Below, piece by piece: positions 32,872 through 40,852 of a stretch of 64,000 nucleotides of DNA. A model generated the notes under the pieces. The model was not told the origin of the DNA. It saw only the letters and a list, made by a program, of their open reading frames with translations, and did no database searches. The DNA is from Glycomyces niveus (GTDB lineage Bacteria; Actinomycetota; Actinomycetes; Mycobacteriales; Micromonosporaceae): the NCBI RefSeq assembly GCF_017592475.1, contig NZ_JAGFNP010000001.1:485546-549545 (forward strand). Reading direction: 5' to 3'. The translations under genes were made by a program, and so were the position numbers. Numbering within the stretch: position 1 is the first letter of the stretch; every line of letters begins with the position of its first letter.

Positions 32872-35301
32872 ATGGCTGAATTCCTGTACCGCATGGGCCG
32901 CTGGTGCGCCCGCCGCGCCAAGAACGTCATCGCCGCCTGGGTCGCGATCCTCGCGGTCGCCGCGGGCGCCTTCGTGCTCTTCGGAGGCACCCTCACCACC
33001 ACGGTCTCCATCCCGGACACCCCCACCGAGGCCGTCACCGAACGGCTCCAGGACGCCATTCCCGCCGCCGCGGGCGGCTCCGGCACCATCGTCCTCAGCA
33101 CCGAAAACGGCGAGGCATTCACCCCGGAACAGCAGGCGCGGATCAGCGACCTCGTCACCCGCGCAAGCGAAGTCGACGATGTCGAGACCGCGATCGACCC
33201 GTTCGCCACCGAAGCCGAACGCGCCGCCCAGGCCCAGGCGATCGCCGACGGCCGCATCCAGATCGAAACGGGCCTCGCCGAACTCGCCGCCGCCCAGGAC
33301 CAGCTCGACCTCGCCCGCGAACAGGCCGGCGACACCCCCGAGATCGCCGCCCAACAGGCCCAGCTCGACGCCGCACGCGACGAACTCGACCTCCAGGCCG
33401 ACGCTCTCTCGCGGGGCGAGGCCATGCTCGGGCTCGCCGAAGGCATCACGATGGTCGCCGAAGACGGCAGCGCCGCCGTCGTCTCCATCGCGTTCACCGA
33501 GCCGCAGATGGAAGTCGCCCCCGAGACCAAGGCCGCCGTCACCGACCTCTTCGACGACAACCCGATCGACGGGGTCGACGTCGACTACGGCTCCGACATG
33601 CTCGACTCCGTGCCCAGCGTCTTCGGCATCGGCGAGGTCGTCGGCCTCGTCGTCGCCGCCGTCGCCCTCATCGTCATGCTCGGCACCCTCATCGGCGCCG
33701 CCCTCCCGCTGCTCACCGCGCTCGTCGGCGTGGGCGTCGGCGCCATGACCATCATGTCCCTCTCCGGCGTCATCGACATGACCTCGGTGACCCCGGTCCT
33801 CGGCCTCATGCTCGGCCTCGCCGTGGGCATCGACTACTCGCTGTTCATCGTCAACCGCCACCGCCGCCAGCTCAAGGAGGGCTACGACCTCGACGAGTCG
33901 ATCGCCCTCGCCACCGGGACCTCGGGCAACGCCGTCGTCTTCGCCGGGGCCACCGTCCTCATCGCCCTCGCGGCGCTCAATGTCACCGGCATCCCGTTCC
34001 TCGGCCTCATGGGCACGGCCGGGGCGCTGTGCGTCGCCGTCGCCGTCCTCGTCGCCGTCACCTTCATCCCGGCCCTGCTCTCCTTGGCGGGCATGAAGAT
34101 CCTCCGCCGCTCCGAACGCGCCGCCCTCGAAGCAGAGCACCCGGAGCCCGGGACCGCCGTCGAAGGCAAACCCGCCGTGAAGGCCATGCGCACCCCGAGC
34201 GCGCTCGTCCGCGTCCTCGTCGGCATCGGCGCACTCCTGCTCGCCGCGATCCCCGCCATGGACCTGCGCCTCAACCTCCCCGACGGCTCATCGGAAGCAC
34301 ACGACACCACCCAGTACCAGGCGTACGCCACCATCGCCGAACGCTTCGGCGAAGGCCAGAACGGTCCGCTCCTGGTCGTCGCCACCCTTCCCGGCAGCCC
34401 CGACGAGGCCGCCGCCCAGGCCGCCCAGGTCGGCATCGCCTTGTCCCTCGGCACCCAGCAAGGGGTCGTCGCCGTCGCCCCCATCGGTATCTCCGACGAC
34501 CGAACCGTCGCCGCCTTCCAGGTCCTGCCCGAATCCGGCCCGACCAGCGAAGCGACCGAGACGCTCGTGCACACCCTGCGCGGCCTCGACATCCAAGGCG
34601 TCGAATCCATCGGCGTCGCGGGCAACGCCAGCGGCAACATCGACATCTCCGACAAGCTCGCCGACGCCCTCCCGGTCTACCTCGGCGTCGTCGTCGGCCT
34701 GTCGCTGCTCATCCTCATCCTGGTGTTCCGCTCGATCTTCGTGCCGGTCGTCGCCACCCTCGGCTTCGTCCTCAGCTACTTCGCCGCGCTCGGCGGTGTC
34801 GTCGCGATCTACCAGTGGGGCTGGCTCGCCGACGTCTTCGGCGTCGACAGCCCCGGCCCGATCCTGAACTTTCTGCCGACCCTCCTGGTGGGCATCCTGT
34901 TCGGACTCGCCATGGACTACATGCTGTTCCTCGGCTCGGGCATGCGCGAGGCCTACGCGCACGGCGCCTCCGCCCGCCTCGCCGTCGTGCACGGCCTGCG
35001 CGCCGGGCGCTCGGTCGTGACGGCCGCCGCGATCATCATGATCGCCGTGTTCGGCGGGTTCGTCTTCTCGCACTCGGCGATGATCCGGCCGATCGGGTTC
35101 GCGCTGGCGTTCGGCGTCCTCGTGGACGCGTTCCTGGTGCGGATGCTCATCATCCCGGCGCTGATGCACCTGTTCGGCGAGAAGGTGTGGTGGCTGCCGA
35201 AGTGGCTCGACCGCCTGCTGCCGGACGTCGACGTGGAGGGCGCGGCCCTGGAGCGCCGCCACCCGCACGTCGAGCCGAAGGAGACCGTCGCGGCCCATTA
35301 G
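32872..35301 (+). CDS. MmpL-family RND transporter
   Basis: This 809-residue protein has the MMPL layout: helix 1, a large extracytoplasmic loop (about residues 45-240) with an Ala/Glu-rich coiled-coil segment (SRGEAMLGLAEG nearby), helices 2-6 ending near residue 410, helix 7 near 445, a second loop and helices 8-12. The proton-relay Asp-Tyr pairs are in GIDYSLFIVNRHR and AMDYMLFLGSG. MmpL proteins export lipids, siderophores or drugs across the membrane. It is co-transcribed with the upstream tetR. The C-terminus is short, lacking the long cytoplasmic tail of some mycobacterial members. Confidence 0.9.
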   Translation: MAEFLYRMGRWCARRAKNVIAAWVAILAVAAGAFVLFGGTLTTTVSIPDTPTEAVTERLQDAIPAAAGGSGTIVLSTENGEAFTPEQQARISDLVTRASEVDDVETAIDPFATEAERAAQAQAIADGRIQIETGLAELAAAQDQLDLAREQAGDTPEIAAQQAQLDAARDELDLQADALSRGEAMLGLAEGITMVAEDGSAAVVSIAFTEPQMEVAPETKAAVTDLFDDNPIDGVDVDYGSDMLDSVPSVFGIGEVVGLVVAAVALIVMLGTLIGAALPLLTALVGVGVGAMTIMSLSGVIDMTSVTPVLGLMLGLAVGIDYSLFIVNRHRRQLKEGYDLDESIALATGTSGNAVVFAGATVLIALAALNVTGIPFLGLMGTAGALCVAVAVLVAVTFIPALLSLAGMKILRRSERAALEAEHPEPGTAVEGKPAVKAMRTPSALVRVLVGIGALLLAAIPAMDLRLNLPDGSSEAHDTTQYQAYATIAERFGEGQNGPLLVVATLPGSPDEAAAQAAQVGIALSLGTQQGVVAVAPIGISDDRTVAAFQVLPESGPTSEATETLVHTLRGLDIQGVESIGVAGNASGNIDISDKLADALPVYLGVVVGLSLLILILVFRSIFVPVVATLGFVLSYFAALGGVVAIYQWGWLADVFGVDSPGPILNFLPTLLVGILFGLAMDYMLFLGSGMREAYAHGASARLAVVHGLRAGRSVVTAAAIIMIAVFGGFVFSHSAMIRPIGFALAFGVLVDAFLVRMLIIPALMHLFGEKVWWLPKWLDRLLPDVDVEGAALERRHPHVEPKETVAAH

Positions 35302-35360
35302 TCGCGGATGGCGGCCGTCGCGGTAAGCGGCGGCCGCCTTTCCTCACTGAGGCGTGAAAA

Positions 35361-35392
35361 AACCGCCGACCGGCGCTTGCCGGTCGGCGGTT
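35361..35392. terminator. Bidirectional terminator after mmpL
   Basis: AACCGCCGACCGGC and GCCGGTCGGCGGTT pair perfectly over 14 bases around a four-base loop. GAAAAAA precedes the stem on the plus strand, so on the minus strand a T-run follows the hairpin. This fits termination of the minus-strand acidic-protein transcript. A second CGGCGGCC stem lies at 35310-35338. Confidence 0.85.
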
Positions 35393-35404
35393 CGAGATTC
35401 GGAA

Positions 35405-35872
35405 CTAGATGTTCTGGACGTTCTCGTAGACGCCGTCGCTGTCGTTGTCCTCGGCGTAGGTGTCCAGCAGGCCGTCGCCGTCGGTGTCGGACTCGACGGT
35501 GTTGACGAAGCCGTCGCCGTCCGTGTCCGTGCCGTACGTGTCCATGTAGGTGTCGCCGTCGGTGTCGACCAGGATCGACTCGGAGTACCCGTCGCCGTCC
35601 TCGTCGGTGGTGACCTGGTCGATCCAGCCGTCGTTGTTCGTGTCGGACTCGATGGTCTCCTCGTACCCGTCACCGTCGAGGTCGTATGACACGGACTCCT
35701 CCACGCCGTCCCCGTCGATGTCGGTGTCGGCCACCGCGGAGTAGACGTCGTCCTCGGTGTACGAGTCGTCTGCGTACGTCGAAGAGTCGTCAGTGGAGTA
35801 CTCATCGGCGGCGTCGGTTCCGTAATCGTCGGTGGTGTAGTCGTCCTCGACCGATCCGTCGAATTCGCTCAT
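35405..35872 (-). CDS. Highly acidic Asp/Gly repeat protein (calcium-binding-like)
   Basis: This 155-residue protein has very high Asp, Glu, Thr and Tyr content and almost no basic residues. From about residue 49 on, the motif DxDxDG(Y/V/F) recurs seven or eight times with a spacing of about 13 residues (DTDIDGDGVEE, DLDGDGYEE, DEDGDGYSE, DTDGDGFVN, DTDGDGLLD, DNDSDGVYE). Such repeats bind calcium in thrombospondin type 3 and dockerin-like loops. There is no signal peptide, membrane segment or sorting motif, so it appears cytoplasmic or exported by an unknown route. It begins 14 bases after the P-loop kinase gene on the same strand. Its function is unknown. Confidence 0.75.
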   Translation of the reverse strand: MSEFDGSVEDDYTTDDYGTDAADEYSTDDSSTYADDSYTEDDVYSAVADTDIDGDGVEESVSYDLDGDGYEETIESDTNNDGWIDQVTTDEDGDGYSESILVDTDGDTYMDTYGTDTDGDGFVNTVESDTDGDGLLDTYAEDNDSDGVYENVQNI

Positions 35873-35886
35873 CGCGCGCTCCCTGC

Positions 35887-36603
35887 CTAGGGTCTGAGAA
35901 GTGTTCGGTGCTTTCGGTGGAAACCATAGATCCCGTCCGCAAGCCCCATCCTCCCCGAATCGTGCCTACCCCTTTCGGCGGCCCCCGCACGGCGTCCGGC
36001 GGTCCGCCGCACGTCCGTTCTGAGGCATTGGGCCGCAAGCAAGACTTGCTGTAAGTTGCGCTTCGGCGCCGCCAGGTAGTCGCGGACTTTCGCGAGGTTC
36101 GCCTCGACCGGTTCGACCGCGTCGACGGTGAGCCGCTCGACCGTCAGCGCCGGGAAGGTCGCCCGCATGTGCTCCACATGCGCCCAGTCGATCTCGTGCC
36201 AGTTGGGGATGTTCCGCTTCCGCCCCTCGACCCGCCGTCGATGCAGCCCGATGTCGCTGCACACGCATTCGATGACGCGCAGCTCGCCGCCGTGCTCGCC
36301 GGCGGCCCGGCCCCACCGTTCGGCGGTCTCGTCGTTGATCACGCTGTCGGTGATGGCCGACTGGCCGAGCATCAGCTGCCTGGCGGCCAGCGATTCGACG
36401 AGCCCGTCATAGAGCGCGAAGTAGGTCGCGTCCTCCATGCCGTCGAACACCCGGTACGGCTTGAGCGCCCCCATCAGCCAGTCGCCCGCGAACACCGGCG
36501 TCCGCGAGACCCGCGCGAGCGCCTCCGCCAGCGTCGACTTCCCCGTCCCGGGCAGACCCGCGAACGCGATGATCTGAGGACTCACGGCACTGTCGTCATG
36601 CAT
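35887..36603 (-). CDS. P-loop small-molecule kinase-like protein
   Basis: This 238-residue protein has a Walker A motif GLPGTGKST (about residues 15-23) near the N-terminus and then a kinase-like core (AGDWLMGALKPY, SAITDSVINDETAERW, LRVIECVCSD, HRRRVEGRKRNIPNW) that resembles zeta-toxin/AAA_33 and adenylylsulfate-kinase-like folds. The substrate is unknown. The last 40 residues are Arg-rich and look like read-through of non-family sequence. The ATG at 36603 is preceded by GGAGG. The acidic repeat gene follows after 14 bases, so the two may form one transcript. Confidence 0.7.
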   Translation of the reverse strand: MHDDSAVSPQIIAFAGLPGTGKSTLAEALARVSRTPVFAGDWLMGALKPYRVFDGMEDATYFALYDGLVESLAARQLMLGQSAITDSVINDETAERWGRAAGEHGGELRVIECVCSDIGLHRRRVEGRKRNIPNWHEIDWAHVEHMRATFPALTVERLTVDAVEPVEANLAKVRDYLAAPKRNLQQVLLAAQCLRTDVRRTAGRRAGAAERGRHDSGRMGLADGIYGFHRKHRTLLRP

Positions 36604-36916
36604 GGCAACCTCCGGCTTCGGGTTCCCTGCATTCTCCGACACCCGTGCACGGCAGGGCATCAGGGCCGGACTCCAGCGCTCCGGAGCGGCGGGCAGACGG
36701 CCCGCCCCACAGCGCAAGAGGATGCGGTGCCGCCCATGCCCGGTGCTCCACCGCGGGAGGTACGGCCCGCGCCGGGTTTACCCCCGGGGGAGTAGCCCGA
36801 TTGACTCCTCCCAGCCGACGCCGCGGCGCCGAGTACGCCGCCACACTCGGCCGCATGCAGAGACGAAGCAAGCCCGACGGGCCACTCGGTCGAGCCCGGC
36901 GCGAGGGGTGCCCCCG
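36604..36916. other. Intergenic region with CsoR-like palindrome, no gene seen
   Basis: This 313-base gap separates the divergent P-loop kinase gene and the small membrane protein pair. It shows no supported coding frame. Its one notable element is TACCCCCGGGGGAGTA at 36779-36794, an imperfect palindrome similar to copper-sensor (CsoR-type) operators, about 125 bases before the membrane-protein gene. Confidence 0.4.
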
Positions 36917-37342
36917 GTGAAACTCTTCTTCCTGGGATGGACGCGGTTCATCGTCGTCCTCCTCGTGCTCCAGGTCGGCCTCGCCGGCTGGGGCGCGGTC
37001 TCGACCGGCGACGAGCGCGTCATGCGCTTCATCGCCCACGCCGGCAACGGCGGCATGCTCATCCTCTGGCTCATGCTGTCGGTCGTCATCGCGCTCATCG
37101 CCCGCCCCGGCTGGAAGGCCGTCGCCCTGACCGCCCTGTCCGCCTTCATGATCCTGATGCAGGGCGCCTTCGCGTACGGCTTCGGCACCAGCGGCCCCGC
37201 CGGCGGCGTCGGGATCGCCCTCCACGCCCTCAACGGGCTCGGCGTCCTCGTCCTCCAAGTGGTCGTCGCCCGCCTTGCGAAACGCGCGGTCGACGCCAAA
37301 CGCGCACTGCGCGCGGCCCAGCGGAGCGAGGTGCCCGCATGA
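36917..37342 (+). CDS. Small four-helix membrane protein (paralogue A)
   Basis: This 141-residue protein has four hydrophobic helices (FIVVLLVLQVGLAGWGAV, MLILWLMLSVVIALIA, VALTALSAFMILMQGAFAYG, GIALHALNGLGVLVLQVVVA) and a basic C-terminal tail. It shares the layout and the ALNGL helix of the next gene, so the two are paralogues. Function is unknown; the fold resembles small cytochrome-like or DUF-type integral membrane proteins, but no heme histidine pair is evident. The GTG at 36917 has GAGGGG upstream. Confidence 0.7.
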   Translation: MKLFFLGWTRFIVVLLVLQVGLAGWGAVSTGDERVMRFIAHAGNGGMLILWLMLSVVIALIARPGWKAVALTALSAFMILMQGAFAYGFGTSGPAGGVGIALHALNGLGVLVLQVVVARLAKRAVDAKRALRAAQRSEVPA

Positions 37343-37740
37343 ACCGCGTCTTCGCCCTGATCCTGCGGATCTGGCTGCTGCTCCTCCTGGCCCTGCTCGT
37401 GCTCCAGTTCGCGCTGGCGGGCTTCGGGGTCGGCTACGGCGGCGGCATCGGCGACGGGTTCGAGCCGCACTTCGTCAACGGCGATGTCCTGCTCTACCTC
37501 TACCTCGCCGCGATCCCCCTCGCGCTCGCCGCCCGGATCGGCCGCCGCCTGCCATGGCTCACCGCCCTCGGCGCGTTCCTCGTGCTCCTCCAGCACGGCA
37601 TGGCGCTGGTGAGCGTGCCGGGGACCCTCTTCGGCCAGACGCTCTTCCTCTTCCACGCTCTGAACGGCCTGGCCCTGATCTTCCTGACCGCCCGCTCCCA
37701 CTCCTTGGCCCGCAAGGCGATGCGCGCACCTGAAGGGTAA
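37339..37740 (+). CDS. Small four-helix membrane protein (paralogue B)
   Basis: This 133-residue protein has four helices in the same pattern as paralogue A (LLLLLALLVLQFALAGFGVG, LLYLYLAAIPLALAARI, LTALGAFLVLLQHGMALV, TLFLFHALNGLALIFLTA). The ATG overlaps the upstream stop as ATGA, so the two are translationally coupled and may form a heteromer. The function is unknown. Confidence 0.7.
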   Translation: MNRVFALILRIWLLLLLALLVLQFALAGFGVGYGGGIGDGFEPHFVNGDVLLYLYLAAIPLALAARIGRRLPWLTALGAFLVLLQHGMALVSVPGTLFGQTLFLFHALNGLALIFLTARSHSLARKAMRAPEG

Positions 37741-37746
37741 AGGCGG

Positions 37747-37769
37747 CCCGCCTCGACCGAGGCGGGCTT
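37747..37769. terminator. Terminator between membrane pair and tetR
   Basis: CCCGCCTC and GAGGCGGG form a hairpin with a GACC loop, followed by CTTCTCT, a short pyrimidine run. It lies between convergent genes. Confidence 0.65.
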
Positions 37770-37782
37770 CTCTGCCTCGCAG

Positions 37783-38388
37783 CTAGCGTCGGCCGCCCGG
37801 GCTCCGAAGTCCTTGCAGCAGCAAGTCGAGCGCCGAGACCGCCTGCTCAAGCGTCGCCCCGTCACCCGAGCGCGCGATCCACAATGCGCTCTCGTTCATC
37901 GCCCCCGACAACAGGCGCGTCAGCGGCTCGACCGGCTGGGCGGTGATCGCGCCCGCCTGCATCAGGGCCGAAAGGGCATCGGCGAGGTGCCGCGCCGACG
38001 AAGCCTCATCCATGGCCCGCCATTCGTCCCAGCCCAACACCGCCGGGGCGTCCTCCAGAAGGATCTGCCGCACCTCCGGGTCGGTGCCCGAAGCCAGGAA
38101 CGTCCGGCAGCCGGCCCGCAGCTGCTCCCAGGGCTCGTCCTGCGCATCAGCCGCGGCGGCGACGCGCGCGCCGAGCTCCTCCTGCACCTCGGCCACCACG
38201 GTCCGGAACAGGCCGAGCTTGCTCCCGAAGTGATGGTAGGCAGCGCCTTTCGTCGCGCCGATGGCCTGCGCGACTTCGGCGAGGACCACGCCCTGATACC
38301 CGTCGACGGCGAAGCGCCGCCGTCCCTCGGCGAGCAGCGCCAGCCGTGTCGCCTCCCGCTGTGCGGCTCTCGTCACGACAATCTCCAT
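37783..38388 (-). CDS. TetR-family regulator
   Basis: This 201-residue TetR regulator has the helix-turn-helix [21 protein letters not shown] (about residues 34-54), with a C-terminal domain of the usual size (Tet[15 protein letters not shown]). It is divergent from a VOC gene. Two palindromes of CATACC/GGTATG type lie between and start four bases from its ATG, so it should repress both itself and the VOC gene. The inducer is unknown. Confidence 0.88.
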   Translation of the reverse strand: MEIVVTRAAQREATRLALLAEGRRRFAVDGYQGVVLAEVAQAIGATKGAAYHHFGSKLGLFRTVVAEVQEELGARVAAAADAQDEPWEQLRAGCRTFLASGTDPEVRQILLEDAPAVLGWDEWRAMDEASSARHLADALSALMQAGAITAQPVEPLTRLLSGAMNESALWIARSGDGATLEQAVSALDLLLQGLRSPGGRR

Positions 38389-38391
38389 TCA

Positions 38392-38437
38392 CATACCCCG
38401 GGTATGCTAACATCGATTTCGCATACCCGAGGTATGC
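38392..38437. promoter_or_regulatory. Two TetR operators (CATACC-N-GGTATG)
   Basis: CATACCCCGGGTATG (38392-38406) and GCATACCCGAGGTATGC (38421-38437) are two near-perfect palindromes in the 75-base divergent gap. Each contains a TATG element that can serve in a -10 box, so binding would block both promoters. Confidence 0.8.
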
Positions 38438-38463
38438 GAATCTCAAGGAACTGGAGACCTCCC

Positions 38464-38904
38464 ATGACCGCCACCCTCAGCGGCTTCTACCCGGTGATCG
38501 CCACCCGCGACATCGCCGCCGCACACGACTTCTACGCCCGCCACTTCGGCTTCGAGGCGACCTTCACCGCCGACTGGTACGTGAGCCTCCACCGGCCCGA
38601 CGCGCCCCAATACGAACTCGCCCTCCTCGACGCCGACCACCCGACCATCCCCGAAGGCCACCGCACACCGCTGCGCGGCGGCCTCATCCTCAACTTCGAA
38701 GTGGACGACGTCGACGCCGAGCACCACCGCCTCGTCGAAACCTCCGGCCTGACCGAACTGCTCTCACTTCGCACCGAGGACTTCGGGCAGCGCCACTTCA
38801 TCATCGAAGCCCCCGACGGCGTCATGATCGACATCATCACGATCACCCCGGCAACCGCCGAATACGCCGACCAATACACCCCGGGCCACACGCCAGGGGA
38901 GTAA
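38464..38904 (+). CDS. VOC-family (glyoxalase/bleomycin-resistance-like) protein
   Basis: This 146-residue single-domain VOC protein has [23 protein letters not shown] (the first beta-alpha unit, in two parts), then [15 protein letters not shown] and [16 protein letters not shown], whose Asp/Glu near the C-terminus can contribute to a metal site. Such proteins bind or sequester small toxins or act as isomerases and dioxygenases. Coupling to a TetR regulator over a shared operator suggests a detoxification response. GGAG precedes the ATG. Confidence 0.85.
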   Translation: MTATLSGFYPVIATRDIAAAHDFYARHFGFEATFTADWYVSLHRPDAPQYELALLDADHPTIPEGHRTPLRGGLILNFEVDDVDAEHHRLVETSGLTELLSLRTEDFGQRHFIIEAPDGVMIDIITITPATAEYADQYTPGHTPGE

Positions 38905-39004
38905 CCCATCAGCGCGGAGCCCGGCGGATCGAGTCGATCTCGCGGCGCGAGAGATCCGCAACGATCGAGGGAACTGATCGGGGTGCAACGGGCGTCTGAA
39001 TCGC

Positions 39005-39424
39005 ATGCGCATGAAGTTCCTCGGTGCCCTGCTCGTGCTGGCGCTCGTCCCCTCCGCCGCCGCCTGCGGCGGTGCCACGCCCTCACTGACCCCTCCGGAA
39101 CCGCCGACCGACGGCGGCTCCGTCGGGCCAGCCGAGCCGCAGGAGTCCGAGCAGTGGTGGGGCACGCTCATCGTCTCGGTGACCGATGCGGACGGCACGC
39201 CGCTGGCGAACGTCCCGCTCGAACTCACCGGCCTCGGCAACGGCAACACCGCCCCCGACTGGGAGTCCGCGCCCATGACCGGCCCTGACGGCACCGTCGA
39301 GCTGACGAACCTGCTCGGCGCCTTCGAGGTCGCCACCCTCCTCGAAGGCGCCGAGAACGATGCGGCAGAAGTCGAGATCACGGCGGGCGGCACCGCCCGC
39401 GTCGACCTCGTCATCCCGGCATGA
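39005..39424 (+). CDS. Lipoprotein with Ig-like (carboxypeptidase-regulatory-type) domain
   Basis: This 139-residue secreted lipoprotein has signal peptide FLGALLVLALVPSAAAC with lipidated Cys (about residue 21), a Pro/Glu-rich linker and one Ig-like domain (LIVSVTDADGTPLANVPLEL, then the GPDGTVELTNL turn) typical of carboxypeptidase-regulatory folds. Function is unknown. Its stop overlaps the start of the next gene (ATGA), so the two are translationally coupled. The ATG at 39005 was used; a second ATG two codons later is an alternative. Confidence 0.7.
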   Translation: MRMKFLGALLVLALVPSAAACGGATPSLTPPEPPTDGGSVGPAEPQESEQWWGTLIVSVTDADGTPLANVPLELTGLGNGNTAPDWESAPMTGPDGTVELTNLLGAFEVATLLEGAENDAAEVEITAGGTARVDLVIPA

Positions 39425-40152
39425 ACGGCGGCGACCGCCGTCAGCGGACCGGTCGATTGGTCGAGCGGTACGCGGACCATCTGCTTCCGGGGACGGCCGA
39501 CGGGTTGCGATCGATGGTGCGCCACGGTGAACTGGGACTCGCCGTCGAAGACCTGGCGGCTGCGCTCGTGCAGCACAAAGTGCCGTTGTACGCCGGTGAC
39601 GCTGTCGACTTCCGCCAGTTGCTCGCCGGGTTCCAGCGCTGCCCGGACACCCCGCCGGACATTGAGGACCTGGTGGTGTTCGGTGCGGGACCGCCTGAAA
39701 CATACGCGCTGTACCTGTTCGGATCCGCGGACCCGTTCGCCACCGCGGCTGCGACAGTCGAATGCCTCCCGGTGCCCGCAGCGCGGATCGGTGTCTTGGT
39801 CGACGGCGTGCCGGTGCCCGGTACGCCGGACCGACCGGCAGTGCTCATCCAGCACGACCCCTCCAATGGGGACATGTCGGTCGAGTTCTGGGCCGGCTGC
39901 GATTTCGGCCGCCTGGTCGACGGTGCCCCGGTGCTGGAGGTTGCGCGGAAACTGTCTCGGTCGACCGGGGCGTCTGCGATGCTCGATGCGCACGGATTGA
40001 CGCCGAACCAATGGGTCTTGGTCACCAGCGCCGGAGGGCATGGTGTCGTCATGGTTGACGGTGAGGCGAGCGACGAGGGCCGGTGGGAGATCCTGTTCGC
40101 ATACGAGCCGATCGAAGGCGCCTTGAACTTGCCAGTGCGCCGCGCTCGGTGA
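39421..40152 (+). CDS. Hypothetical protein with MafI-immunity-like N-terminus
   Basis: This 243-residue cytoplasmic protein is coupled by ATGA to the lipoprotein gene. Residues about 10-70 (YADHLLPGTADGLRSMVRHG, LGLAVEDLAAALVQHKVPL) resemble MafI-family immunity proteins, which are short helical proteins ending in a rule such as GLALEDLAxALVxxxVPL. The remaining 170 residues are a mixed alpha/beta domain not recognised. The codon usage is less G+C-biased at third positions (TTG, GGA, CAT occur) than in the flanking genes, a mild sign of transfer. No toxin gene is adjacent in the window. An immunity role is an inference. Confidence 0.55.
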   Translation: MNGGDRRQRTGRLVERYADHLLPGTADGLRSMVRHGELGLAVEDLAAALVQHKVPLYAGDAVDFRQLLAGFQRCPDTPPDIEDLVVFGAGPPETYALYLFGSADPFATAAATVECLPVPAARIGVLVDGVPVPGTPDRPAVLIQHDPSNGDMSVEFWAGCDFGRLVDGAPVLEVARKLSRSTGASAMLDAHGLTPNQWVLVTSAGGHGVVMVDGEASDEGRWEILFAYEPIEGALNLPVRRAR

Positions 40153-40153
40153 T

Positions 40154-40741
40154 TTAGGTCCGTTTCGGGGCCACTCGGACGTGGGCGCGTTCGCCCTGTT
40201 TGCCGACCAGGCTGAGGAATTCGACGGGGCCGGCGCTCGTTGCGCCGAACCAGTGGGGCGTCCGCGTGTCGAACTCCGCGGCCTCGCCGGGTTTGAGGCG
40301 GAGGTCGTGTTCCCCGAGGACTAGGCGAAGTGTGCCGTTGAGGACGTACGCCCAGTCGAAGCCCTCGTGGCTGCGGAGTTCCGGCATGCGGTCATCTGAG
40401 CCGGCCGGGAGGATGAACTTGTAGGCCTGGATGCCGCCGGGCCTGCGTGTCAGCGGCAGTACGGTCGAGCCGTCCTTGGTGAAGACGGGACGCAGGTTGA
40501 CCCGCGGGTCCCCGGTGGGCGGTGCGTCGACGAGTTCGTCGAGGGTGACGCCGTGCGCGCGGGCCAGCGGCAGCAGCTGCTCGAGCGTGGGCCGCCGGAG
40601 CCCTGCTTCGAGACGCGAGAGGGTGCTCGCTGAAATGCCGGTCTCGGCGGCGAGGTCGGTGAGCGTGACCTCGCGGGCCTGCCGGAGGCGCTTGAGACGC
40701 GGCCCGACCGCGTCGAGCGTGCGTTCAAGTCCGTCGTTCAT
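40154..40741 (-). CDS. XRE-cupin transcriptional regulator
   Basis: This 195-residue protein has an XRE helix-turn-helix (ADLAAETGISASTLSRLEAG-like stretch at about residues 24-45) joined to a C-terminal cupin domain (RSHEGFDWAYVLNGTLRLVL, LKPGEAAEFDTRTPHWF). This two-part form usually controls small-molecule or detoxification genes, with the cupin binding the effector. It is divergent from a methyltransferase and an MFS exporter with a perfect 14-base palindrome between. It ends next to the converging hypothetical gene. Confidence 0.88.
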   Translation of the reverse strand: MNDGLERTLDAVGPRLKRLRQAREVTLTDLAAETGISASTLSRLEAGLRRPTLEQLLPLARAHGVTLDELVDAPPTGDPRVNLRPVFTKDGSTVLPLTRRPGGIQAYKFILPAGSDDRMPELRSHEGFDWAYVLNGTLRLVLGEHDLRLKPGEAAEFDTRTPHWFGATSAGPVEFLSLVGKQGERAHVRVAPKRT

Positions 40742-40762
40742 CCGTCCATGATCCTCGAGAAT

Positions 40763-40797
40763 TTGCCGATCGGCAAGATTACTTGCCCATCCGTCAA
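40763..40797. promoter_or_regulatory. XRE-cupin operator region
   Basis: TTGCCGATCGGCAA (40763-40776) is a perfect palindrome. A weaker copy, TTGCCCATCCGTCAA, follows at 40783-40797. Both lie 22-56 bases from the regulator's ATG, in the divergent gap before the methyltransferase and MFS genes. Confidence 0.65.
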
Positions 40798-40852
40798 AGC
40801 GCGCCCATCCTTGCCTTTGCCACCGAACACGATGGAAAGGCAGGCCACCGCG

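Noticed and set aside
34288..35298. Minus-strand frame opposite mmpL
   Set aside because: Composition typical of antisense frames. The plus strand has the full MmpL topology.
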